NCBI RefSeq assembly: GCF_016808335.1
Contig: NC_053150.1
Span: forward strand, 47,829,607 to 47,893,606
Direction of reading: 5' to 3'
Length of the DNA stretch: 64,000 nt
Source of the DNA: Panicum virgatum
Taxonomy: Eukaryota; Streptophyta; Magnoliopsida; Poales; Poaceae
A program made the position numbers and the translations under genes. Under the pieces are notes generated by a model. It did no database searches and had not been told where the DNA came from. It was given only the letters and a program-made list of their open reading frames with translations. Below, piece after piece: positions 21,040 to 31,740 of this stretch. The first letter of the stretch is position 1, and each line of letters begins with the position of its first letter.

Positions 21040-24029
21040 TCATGGCCTTGGATCCCTTTGTGCGCCAGGAGGAGCCGTAGGCATTGGGAAGTTGAAGGAG
21101 TAGGTTCCATCAACCTGGGGCGCCTCCACATACGGGCTCTAGCAAACAGATGAAGAAATCAAATCAATGGCTAGCATGAAAAAGAGTCAGACAGAGCTTT
21201 TCCAAGACATCACTCACTTGATAGTGAGTAATAGCAAAACAATCGTGTTTACAATAAGGAGCAGTTACCGGGACACGAGGCTGATTAGGAGTGAACTGCG
21301 GCTCCCTCCTTGGTGATGAATCAGGGGAGCTGCCATCATCCTCGTACGTGTTGTCTATATTCCTCATTTGTGATGCTTCCCCCTCGCTAGGGTTGAGTTT
21401 AACCTGCTACGTGGAGCAACAATACTACTCAGATATTGGAAACGTCAACAGCTATGTAGATATATAAACGAAATTTAAGTGAGCAATACCTGGAAAATCT
21501 TTCCTAAAGTTTTTAAGCCTTTAGCACGAAGGCGCAATTCCTCCTTCCTAGCACTACTGTCTTGAAGCACCTGATATTGATAGTGTTAGAAATCCACAGA
21601 TACACTAGCCATGTTGAAGTACTGAAGAATGCAAAGCACATGAAAGGTGCAGTTGCTGGGACATACCATTTGACAGACACGGGATAGGGTGGCTTCTATG
21701 TCAGCAACGTTAAGCTTCCACAATGAATCAACCATGACTTTCTTGTGGTTCTCCATGTACATTTCAAGTTCTTCCTCTGTGTACTGGTCCTCAGCACTCA
21801 TATACTTCCTTAAGTCCTCTTGCAGCTGCATAAGAGCTATTGCACCTGCCAAATAATAGGACAGCAATATTCATGAACATAGCGCATCAACATAGATGGT
21901 GCCAAAAGCTGCATTATATGCTTCCAGGATTTCCAGACAAAATTTTGAATAAATAGTGATTATCTATATTCTACCTGTGGCAGCTGTTACTTGAGATTTG
22001 ATAAAATGACCTTTGTCTCTAAACCATTCAGCTACAAAGGGAACCCCCAAAAATATCGCTTTCTTTCCTAATTCTTTTGCAGCTTGCCTTGAATATACAT
22101 AGCCAATAGTGTTCAACATAACAACTCCATATGCTGCCATATAAGCAAAAAAGACAAAAGAGGGAAAATTTCAGTTAACAGAGTACAACTGGTTTCCTGT
22201 AAAGAACAGATGAAAGAATAGCCTGAAGTGAAAAAACATTTTGTGCATAGCTGATAACACCAAAGAACAGGTTTGGCAAAAATATTTCCCATAGGACTAT
22301 GACTCTATCATATACTTCAGGAACGAGGGAGAATTGCGTATCTGCCAGCTCCAATCTTTTCTACATTTTTTACTTCAGGAAATAGATCAGTTTCAAACTT
22401 TACTTTCAGTTAGTAGTTATGAGGGCATTAAGAAAGTTGAATGTGCTTCTTGTGCTTGTACTTTCTGCAGCATTTAGGCAAAAACTCAATAAGTGGTTGT
22501 AAAAGAAATCAGATATACAGTTGCTTCAACTAAAGTAAATTATTTTAATTTTTAAGAGTGATGTCAAATGCAGCAATACTCATCAATATGTTCAACAATA
22601 TATTGAACCATATGGTAAATAAAAGGGACAAGAACAGCTCATTTAATACTGTACGCCAACTAAGACCACAGGCAGCATGGGATTATCGGAAAAAATATCT
22701 AGAGTTGAGGGACAGAGGGGGTAACTAGTAATGGCAAAAACCTGCATTGCTAAGTTTGGACACCTCAGCTTCAGCAAGCAGGACGAATTCCCCCTTATTT
22801 CCTTGAACATACATGTGTAGCCGGTTTTTCAGGATCTCTGCAAGTTTTTCTTCCCGTTCCTTTTGAACAGTCTGCAGTAGTAGTTTTCCATTCAGCAGGA
22901 TATTGTTGAGAAAGAGTATGAAATGCCAGAACATGGATGGGATAGCGGCCAACCATGATGATATTAATTATTTAAGTTATATAAAACAATCCTGCTAAAA
23001 GAGCATACCTGCATTTTCTCTTGCAGCTTCCTTGCATCAATATATTCATCTTCACCAAAATTATCAAGTGAAGCCATTGATGCCATTGCCAGTTGCCCAA
23101 TGTAATCCTCAAAAAGCTCACTACCAAATAGCATCGCAAAAATTGCTGCTGGATCAATTATTCCTTCCCTGTCAAACCATGCAAGTGAGGATTGTGTTCT
23201 CTTATAAGATTCTTTGCAGCGTGAGGTGAATCACTAGTTATCCCAATAAAGAACCATCTTGGGTGGAAGAAAATTATTTGCTCTAAGAAAACTTCCAGAT
23301 ATGATACTCATGATGCTTTTGCCATGAGCCCATGGAACTATAAGCTTAACCCCCACCCCGTTGGTACATCTTATCAGCTTCTTCTTGCTACTCATAACCG
23401 GCAGCAGAATCATGCCATTTGGTAGCACTTCAGGGTTTTTTTTCCCCAGCAGAGAGCAGAACTGATGCCAAAAGGGCCTTGGGCTAGTTTGGAATGACAG
23501 GAACTAGTTCTAGTCCCATAAGAATTGGAAACTTTTTCGACGTTCCAACAAGCCCTAGTTTCTTTCACAAGCAGCAGAAAGTAATTTATTTGTGATTGGA
23601 CATACATTGAGATGCCGGATTTCCCATGCAAGTCATAAGCCTGGCGCTGTGTGGGGTCACTGAGCACTTGGTATGCTTCTCCTAGTGCCTGTTATGAGAA
23701 TTGTCTGAGTACAAAATAGTATACAAATAAAACTATGGAAAGAGCATCACATCCTTCCTCATGAAGTCATGCCACATAATGGTATCAAATCTTATTTTAA
23801 AACCGATCACGAGGAATCATATAAGGCATAGCCATTTAGTAGCAATGTAAAAGTAAAACATATTCATTGCTGATGTAGAATCTATGTAACCATGCATTTA
23901 TGCACAAATCTATGAAAAGGAGAGAGAGGGAGGGGGAGGGGGAGGGGGAGAGGGAGGGGGAGCGGGAGGGGGGGGAGGGAGGGGGGGAGGGAGGGGGGAG
24001 GGGGGGAGAGAGGGAGGGAGAGAGGGAGG

Positions 24030-24060
<31 letters not shown>

Positions 24061-25604
24061 AGGGAGAGGGAGAGAGGGAGGGAGGGAGGGAGAGAGAGAG
24101 AGAGGGAGAGGGAGAGAGAGAGGGAGAGGGAGAGGGAGAGAGGGAGGGAGGGAGAGAGAGGGAGGGAGGGAGAGAGAGAGAGAGAGAGATGTAAAAACCA
24201 CATATCACAGTATGCCGTATATCATCTCATCGCAATCACCAAGTACAATGCCATCATCAGACACCAACCTGGTTCTTGATATGATTCATCTTAATCTGAG
24301 TGCTTAAGATAAATGGCCTAGCTCAACATAGTCATACTAGCAAAGAGCACTCGCTCCAGTCAGCCTACACTCAATATTACCCCTAACAAATGAGTTTGTT
24401 GCAGAATCGAGAAATTTACAAGTTTCACATGTCAGAGCAATCTTATTTCTAAAAATGACACAATTATCAAATCTCAAAGCAACTTACTTTTAGAAATGAT
24501 ACACATATCCATTCTTAAAGCAGCAGCCAGATTTTTTTTTGTAGGCTACAAAGAATATGGCTATCTTAATGTGCATTACAAGATGATATGGATCACCTCA
24601 GGTGTCATGTGGGGGCGGCAGTATCAGCGCTGCACCCATGCGCGTGACGTCGCAAGGAGCGTGCCGTCAAGTGGTTAGCTGGTTTAGGAAGGAGAAATTT
24701 GGTTGTTTATTTCCATTTAATTCAGAGGCCAAGTGCCTATATAAACACTTGTACTTGGAACCCTAAAGGTTAAGCAAGGATTATCAATCTCCTATTCTAC
24801 CTCTTCCTCTCAGTCTCACCCCCTTCGACATTGGGCCGCCGGGAAAGAACTCCGGCACCATTACCGGCCAAGGCTACGAGCTCCGCAGCCGAGGGCCTGC
24901 CATCTTGGGTGCTGACGCCCTTGACATCAAGCCTCAGGTTTGTCATAAGTTTTCACTTTTCAGTATAAAACAGAGTGTGCATCATATTCTTATGTAAATT
25001 TTGTTCACTTGTCCATATTGTTGTTTGTGAAATAGATTCATATTTATCATCCTTGCTGTAACATACTATTGTTTTGACTGTCCTGTCAACAACATTAAGG
25101 TAATCAGATATCCTTGAAGTGAACAGTCATTCAACAGCGAAATACTACACCTAACCAGCCAACAAACACATTTAAAGCAAGCAGAAGGCACTGCCTAAAC
25201 TCTAAGCATTTTGGGATCCTACAATATTGGTAATAAGCCCCTAATCTGATTGAATCGAGGATTGTACACTATAAGGCAGAGTTGCGGGCAGCAGCATCTG
25301 TTTGCTGAGCAAAGTATAGATACCAGTATACCACGAGCTAAGCAATGGTGAAACCACTTATACCTGGAACTTCTCGGCCGCCTTCGGATCGTTCGGGTTC
25401 TTATCCGGGTGGACCTGCCTCGCCTGCGCAACCACAAGCAGAAGGAATCAGATCAAATCATCAAAAGCCCGCAGCAAAGCAAGCACGAGCCGGGAGGGCG
25501 AGGAGCCGCCCGCTTTCCTTGATGTAGTACGCCTTCTTGATCTCAGACTCGGTGGCGGACGGGTCGACGCCCAGCACGTCGTAGTAGCCCGTGTCCTTCA
25601 CCAT
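21040..25604 (-). CDS. DnaJ (Hsp40) co-chaperone with DnaJ-X domain
   Basis: Ten minus-strand exons give 390 aa: 25604-25518, 25423-25364, 23688-23606, 23168-23009, 22871-22742, 22133-21975, 21845-21667, 21570-21490, 21403-21269, 21138-21040. Exons 1-3 are the J domain ([20 protein letters not shown]) with the Hsp70-stimulating HPD in [10 protein letters not shown]. The centre is the DnaJ-X domain ([60 protein letters not shown]). It fits the plant DnaJ10-like group. Exons 2-10 have GT-AG junctions in phase. Intron 1 reads AAG then gaaagc at its 5' end, so GA replaces GT, while its acceptor is normal. Retaining the intron gives an early stop. Either a rare GA-AG intron, a damaging mutation or a sequence error is present. 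Confidence 0.88.
23916..24189. repeat. Purine (GA/GGA) microsatellite in DnaJ intron 2
   Basis: This is an interrupted array of gagagg, ggaggg and gaga units covering about 270 bp, with all purines on the + strand. It lies in the 1.7-kb second intron of the DnaJ gene. Long open frames on both strands here are low-complexity artefacts. Confidence 0.95.
24602..24942 (+). mobile_element. Possible copia LTR remnant in DnaJ intron 2
   Basis: The stretch starts TGTCATGTGG, has a TATA-like element (cctatataaacacttgtac) near 24735, then gtta-agcaaggattatcaatct and a CT-rich leader. This order resembles copia LTRs of grasses. Similar 7-bp sequences (cctcagg) flank it at 24595 and 24936, but the outer end is not a clean CA. 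It may be an old solo LTR or a retroposed promoter. Confidence 0.35.
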
Positions 25605-26038
25605 TTTGGCTCCCTCTACTCAAGCTCCGATCTCCCCTTCCGCTCCCCACGAATCGGGCACCAGCTGGGGGTGGATCCGTCCGCGTATCACAGGCTGGTG
25701 GAGAGGGGACGGGATGCGCCGGCCGGTGGGAGGTGGCGGCGGCGGGGGGGCGCCGGGGTCGGGGGAGAAGGCGGCTTTCGGGTCCGGCCACGCACACAAG
25801 CGCGTCGACTCTGCTTTTTCTAAATTTTTCGGGTGGAGGATTTAGCGATTACCACGCCCACAAGCCGTTGGACAAGTTGGACCGGGCCCCACCCGGTGGA
25901 CTGTAGTCCAAACCACGAAATCTATATCCTCCGCCATTGCATTTCTGCGAAATAATTCAAATTACAGCTCAAAAGTCAAAAGCAATTAAACAGTAGCAAA
26001 TTATATGATCTTATTAGGTTATTAGCGTGGAATATTAA
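25605..26038. promoter_or_regulatory. DnaJ gene 5' leader and promoter
   Basis: The region is GC-rich from 25605 to about 25810, as expected for a grass 5' leader and proximal promoter. It then becomes AT-rich up to the transposon at 26039. No defined motif is claimed. Confidence 0.5.
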
Positions 26039-27074
26039 GGTGGTGTTTGTTTCGTGGGTCTTTTCCATAAGTCTCTAACTCTATTGAGTCTAAAAATCCA
26101 ATCAGGAGAGTCTAAAAGACTCTAAAAGATGGTTGGAGTCTAAAGAAGAAAAAAACCCTCTTGAGGAGTTTTTTTGGGTCTTTTAGACTCAGATTCCACC
26201 ATACCCCTAGTGGGGCCCCACCCCTCCCCACCACCACCGCCCCCGTGAACCCCAACCACCCCCACCCGTTCCCCACCTCCTCTGCGCCTCCTACCCGCGC
26301 CGACGCCGCCCGCAGCTCCAGAGCCGTGCCGCCATGCGGCCCCTCTCCTCCGCGCCGCCGGTCCAGGCCGCCGCGGTGCGCGCTACCGTTCCCCGACGCC
26401 CTCCGCGTGGCGGCGGCGGCCCCCGTCTCCCTCTCGCTCCTCACCGGCGAAGACGATGAGGAGGACCCGCGGGATGAGCCGGTTCCGGTGGCCGTGGGCG
26501 CGGCCGGCCATCATCGCCGGCGAGCCGCGGGCGTGGCGGCCGCTGAAGAGGGCTCGTTGCCGCCGGGGTCGCGCAGATCAAGAGGGGTGTCGCCGGCGAA
26601 GCGGCGCGCACGCGCGGAGCGGCCGCGGCGGGGCGGTGCGCGCTCGACGCGGCGGAGCGGAGCAGCCACGGGCGGGGCGGGGCGGTGCGAGCGCGCGCGG
26701 CGGCAGCGGCGTCTCCTGCAACCCCCACCCAACCCTAGATCCCCGCCGCCGCCGACGCTGCCCGCCATCGCCACCCAACCCTAGATCCACACGCTGCTGG
26801 GGGCCGCGGCCGAGCTCGGCGCACCGCCAGGGTACGGGCAACTCACCGCAAGGATCTCTGCCGCCGGCCAAGGAGGGTGGCGCGGCGAGGAGGGGGAGGG
26901 CCGGCGAATCCGGCTGCGGCCATGGGAGAGGGGCAAGAGGAGCAGTTTTATACTTTTACAGCTTCATTTAATGATTTTAGACCCTCTATTCTCTGAAACC
27001 AAACAGGTTGGGTCTAAAAGTTTTAGCCCAGAGACTTAAATTAGTCTAGGGACTTTTAGAAACCAAACAAGATC
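26039..27074. mobile_element. PIF/Harbinger-like element with GC-rich cargo
   Basis: The ends are inverted: GGTGGTGTTTGTTTC on the left and GATCTTGTTTGGTTTC as the complement of the right end. The element is flanked by TAA at 26036-26038 and 27075-27077, a 3-bp TWA target duplication as in PIF/Harbinger. Motifs such as agtctaaaagactc recur near both ends. The interior (about 26190-26930) is very GC-rich and unlike the ends, as if host gene sequence had been captured. None of the overlapping open frames looks like a known protein. Confidence 0.6.
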
Positions 27075-27505
27075 TAATACTTATATAAAATGAGCAACAA
27101 CCTACCGTGTTTAAGCTATTTCTATTTATGTAAGGGGGTTTACTTCCTATTTAGTCTGTTTGCACAAAGATGCCCAATTTGACAACTGACTCAACGATAA
27201 TAGTTGCCTTGGAAAATTCTACATATAGGATTATGGCATCTTATTTTTTTTGGGTGGGCGCAAGCGAACTACATGTGTATTAGTCGTGTATATTGATCTA
27301 CTATATAATAAAATATTTAGCGGTTTTGAACATTCCATATTGATACCATTATATTGGGCAAATCTGAAGTTTGTCTAAAAAAAGAGCATCTCTTCTTCTC
27401 AAGAGCTTCGTTCTTCTTAGGCCATCCAGATTCCAGAATGTATATGGGCAGGGTGGATCTTAAGGTGGGACCCACGGGTGTTAAAGTCTGCCTGTTTAAG
27501 ATCTA
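27075..27505. other. Intergenic AT-rich sequence
   Basis: This noncoding stretch lies between two transposons. I see no gene or repeat that I can name. Confidence 0.4.
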
Positions 27506-27714
27506 CGCCCTTCGTCTCAAAATAGAAGTCATTTGAGAAATTTTATGACAGATTAACAAAAAGATAAAATGACAATGTTTGTCTCTATTATTACCTATAT
27601 TTGGCAGTAATTGATCCATACATGTACATGCACTTTCTAAATAAGATAGAGTGACTAGTTTTTTGGGATAAATTTTAAATTTTAGAATAACTTATTTTTT
27701 TGGAACGGAGGGAG
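27506..27714. mobile_element. Stowaway-like MITE, intact copy
   Basis: The 209-bp element has ends cgcccttcgtctcaaaatag and, in complement, ctccctccgttccaaaaaaa, with TA on both sides. It is a Tc1/mariner-derived MITE of the common grass 'ctccctccgtcccaaaat' type. A second copy with a nested insertion is at 58315-59157. Confidence 0.8.
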
Positions 27715-27887
27715 TAATAGTATGACCTTAAGGTAGGGACCATATGTGATTAAAAAATTCTCTTAAGTCCATCCGCTTGTTTCTTTATGCAGGTTGCGAA
27801 AGCCACAGCTCCACGACGACTTCTGCGATTTATTTATTTCCTTAAGACCAGGTCTCAAGCATAAGGTCTGGTCCTAACCTTTTTGAT

Positions 27888-28082
27888 GTTGACAGCATAT
27901 GCTATGTAAATTATCTTGGTATGCAAATTATGGAAACTCCAATCTTGACCCGTCCTTGGACTGTGTAATCACACTTTTACAAATCCCTCCTCCCACGCTC
28001 CTCCACTTGGATGTTAATCTAATGACTCAGATTGTAGTTTCCATAGTTTGCATATGAAGGTGGTTTGCATAGCATACGTTGC
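27888..28082. mobile_element. Small foldback MITE
   Basis: Inverted ends of about 50 bp pair with some mismatches; the left contains tatgctatgtaaat and tatgcaaattatggaaact. Flanks share ttttgat (27881-27887 and 28083-28089). It has no coding capacity. Assignment to hAT is tentative. Confidence 0.5.
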
Positions 28083-28126
28083 TTTTGATCTTAACCTCTT
28101 AGGATTAGATCTGATCACGGGCCACC

Positions 28127-31100
28127 TGAAGCGTCCCCTCATAAGAGAGAACATAAATGTGATACAAAACACCAGTCCCAGGAGGCTGATGCCACATTTA
28201 TTACATAAGATGGTTCAAAACCGTACAAACCTTGGAGGACACTCGATACAGATAATAATAATAATAATTAACCACGCTACGACATAACACCAGACCGCAA
28301 ACCACATGGGGTCTAGCACGGGCTCAGAGTATTGCGACAGCGGAGGCATATTAACAGGGCCGATTCCACAAGCAAGGTTGGGTGTAGAACGATAACCCTA
28401 CTCAGCGTCGTCTGGCACGAAGTCTGGGTCTTCTTCTGTAAAAAGTAAGAGTGGGGTGAGTATAAACGTACTCAGCAAGTCCAACCACACCCACGGAGGG
28501 GGTTATATCAGAATAATATGCATAGGTAAATCAAGGAATAGGTTATGGTTTAATTTGCAGAAAAACTATACTTTATGCAGGGGTTCATTTAACAGAAAAC
28601 CTTTTTAGAAAATCAGTTTTTGTAGTAATATGGAGTTCACGTTTTAAACTGCTACCGGACTCCCCGTCCGTCGTAGCACACGGCACAACTGCCGGACACA
28701 ATTCCAAAACAACTCACACTAGCCCATCCCCAATGAAACACTAGTTATGTGACCACACCGTAACTCGCCCAATACCGTGGGCACGGCTATTCGAATAGAT
28801 TCTTAACTCTGCAGAGGTGTGCAACTTTACCCACAAGCGGGTACCACAACACGAGCACCAAAGTGTCGGTGTAGATCCCGACATAGCCATTACCCACCTT
28901 AGCTAGACCTGACTAGCCATCACGGGATGCACCAAGGGGTCATCGACCGTTCACTTAGGTATAACCGGGCATAAGTCACTCTGGGCTTATCCCTTTTTCC
29001 TTAGTCACCCGTTGCTCTCAGCTCTCCTGATGGCTATCAAATTAACTAGTGGGATTTATGCTAAGCCGTTGCCCATTCAACGGTCGAGTGGTTTGCACGA
29101 TAGTGGAGTTAGGTGAGATGACACACCAACTCGGTCCTTACTTGTGACAAGATGGATATCTCCCCTCTTTGCCCTGCCACATTGGCACGAGCACACCAAA
29201 TGGCAAATCCGTAGAAATGCCATCCATCCCATCTAAACTTTCTTTGCAAAAACACCTCATTTATCCCATCCCACACGCACACATTTTCTTTATAAGAATA
29301 AATCATATTATGAGTAAAGTCCTAAGCGTTCTAATATTGATTAACGTCCAAGCAAAATCAGACATTAATCTAGGTGGTCAAGGAATGGTCATCACAAATC
29401 AAGGGGTGGCTATCCAACCGTGTTTTCATGCAAGCAAAACATATGCAATTTTATAAAACAGGCCATTGGGTTGTGTTTATGAAAACTAGGACAGAAACAT
29501 GCATCAAAGGATGGGATTGAACTTGCCGTCTTCGTAGCCTTCGGGGAGGTCCTGTCCTTCGGGCTCGGGGTCGTGAAACTGGTCCTCGTTCCCTTGCTCG
29601 CAGTACTGCTCGTTGACGGGCTCTCCCCCGTTCACTCCGTGGTCTACAGCGCATACAAATAAGCACGCAATCAAAACACAAAAAACAAAGACCTATCATT
29701 GAGCTCGAATCGGAAGCACATAAAATATGGAGTACGTGGTGATATTTTTGGGTGGTTTCTGAATGTTATGGCTGGAACTAAGTTAAAAGAGGCGTGGTAA
29801 AGTTTCGGGTTGATCCGAGGTCATTTGGCGCATGAAATGATAGATTAAATAAAGGGTTAGGAGTTAAATCACGGTCCAGGGGCCTAATTGCAATTAAATT
29901 TAAGAGAGTAGGGGCTTGGTTTGTATTTTAGAAATTATTTGGGTTACTCAGGGGTTTATTTGTAACTATGTTTATATGGAAGGAGGGTCTATTTCGGAAT
30001 AAGGTAAAGGGCAGGGTTTATTTTGCAAATTGGTTAAAGAGAGGGGGGCTCTTAACCGAATAAGAGGGAAAGGAGGGGGCTTGGGGCAAATTTGCCCCCC
30101 CCTTCTTCCTCCTCCCTCCACGGAAAACAGAGGAGGAGCCGAGCGGCGCCGGCGGCGGCCCGATTCGGGCACTCCGCGCCTCGGCGGTGGCTCGGGGTAG
30201 AGGGGAAAGAGAGAGTGGACCCTGCGGGGCCGATCCCCGGCCGCAACTCGGCCCGAGGCGGCCTGAGATGGCCCGGCCACAGCGGCCGGCGGCGGCGGGC
30301 GGTGGTGGCCCTGGATTGGTAATCCAGAGGGGCGGCGGCGGTCAAGAGGAGGGGGAGGAGCACCAGTGGGGCACGGTGGTGCCCAATCCTACCTTGATTC
30401 GGGCCGAGGGGCAGTGGAGAGGGGGGCTCCGCGGTGGTCGGCGGCTGCAAAGGCGAGCGGCGGCGCTGCAGGCTAGGGGAGGGAGGCTGGAGGTGGCAGT
30501 GGGGCGCTGGGACTCGGAAGAAGCTGTGCGGCGGCGGCGGTGGAGCTCGGGGAGGGCTCTTTATAGGCGTGCAAGGCGGTGCCGGCTTGGCGGGAAGCTG
30601 GCGGAGGTCGGCGGCCGAATTAAAGGCGGTGAGGGGGGGCCGGCCCGACGCTGTGCGGGCGTCCACGGCGAGTTGAAGCGAGATGCGCGCCAGTGATGTG
30701 ACGGCTCGACGGGCGGCGCTGTGCTTCGTCAATGGCGCCAGGGGGCGGCGAGGTGACGCGAGGCGGCGACCGTCGCAGGCGGCGACCGTCGCAGGCGGCA
30801 CTGTGCCGTGGTCGCCGGCGCTGTGCGCCGGGGGCGACGGCGTGCGCGTGCGGGTCAGTGCTGCGGCCGGCGACGTGACGCGTCGTGGGCAGAGGCGAGC
30901 GGGGCCGGACGGCGGGGTGCTGCGCGCGCGGGTGCGGCCAGGCGGCCGTGGCGTGGTGTGGGCGCGCGCACGGCTCGGGGTGCCGCAGCGTGGCGTGCGC
31001 GGTCGTGCGCACGCGTGGGCACGTGCACGGGCTGGGCAGGCGGGGCGCACGGCCGAGCGGAGCAGAGCGGTAGGCCGGGGCGGGGGATGTGTGCGCAAGC

Positions 31101-31726
31101 GACGGCGTGGCACGGCCGCGCGGCTGGCGTCGCGGTGTGCACGGCTCGGCGCGCCGCGGCGCGGCTAGCGTGTGCACGCACGCGTGCGTGGGGTGCGGCG
31201 CGTGCACACGGCGGTGGCGAGCTGCTGCTGCTGCGCGGGTGGGCGAGGGGGACACAGGGCGCTCGGTGCGGTAGGCCAGGGGCGCACGCGCGGAGGAGAA
31301 AGGAAGGGAGGGCCGAGCGGGCGGCGCTCGGGAGCGGGGCAGAGCAGAAGGGGGCGAGCGCGCGGGGTAGGAGGAAAGAAGAGAGAGAGGGAAGGAGAGA
31401 GGAAAAGAAAATGGGGGAAAAAAGGAAAAAAGAAAAGAAAAAGAAAAAGAAGGGGAGAGAGAAATAAAGAGAGAGGAAGGGCGGGATTCGTGCCGGGATC
31501 ACGGCGTCGATCGCGGGGCCGGTCGGTCGCGATCCGCGGTCACCCGCGTGCGCTGACGAGGCCACAGGAAAGAAAAGGGGGGGGGGGTCGAGATGCTGGA
31601 GATCGGACGATTGGACCAGGGAAAGGTTCCGGGGAATTAGGGCGGTCTTTGAGCTCAACGATGGAACACTTGGTTTTGAAAATAAATATCGCACGATTTA
31701 ATTTATCGGATTTTTGGGATGTTACA
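28127..31726 (-). repeat. 3' LTR of the chromovirus
   Basis: This 3600-bp LTR starts TGTAACATCCC at 31726 and ends GGACGCTTCA at 28127 on the minus strand. A TATA box (CCTATAAAG) lies at 30559-30567. The middle third (about 30080-31350) is extremely GC-rich and yields many long but meaningless open frames. The part from 28390 to 29650 is less GC-rich and leader-like. Confidence 0.88.
30559..30567 (-). promoter_or_regulatory. TATA box in the chromovirus LTR
   Basis: CCTATAAAG on the minus strand sits within the LTR about 1.16 kb from its start. It is the best candidate core promoter. It would set U3 at about 1.2 kb and R-U5 at about 2.4 kb. Confidence 0.5.
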
Positions 31727-31740
31727 AACCTACCCCACTT
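31727..31740 (-). other. Polypurine tract of the chromovirus
   Basis: AAGTGGGGTAGGTT on the minus strand lies directly before the 3' LTR start. Position and purine bias fit the plus-strand primer of LTR retrotransposons. Confidence 0.75.

Noticed and set aside
23836..24307. Open frames of Ser/Leu/Pro or Glu/Gly/Arg repeats
   Set aside because: They are translations of a GA microsatellite inside a DnaJ intron.
26112..26971. Open frames up to 207 codons in the PIF-like element
   Set aside because: They are GC-driven, overlap in several frames and show no domain. They were treated as cargo of unknown origin.
30052..31467. Several long open frames on both strands
   Set aside because: They lie in the GC-rich part of a chromovirus LTR, are low complexity (Arg, Ala, Pro) and overlap each other in all frames.
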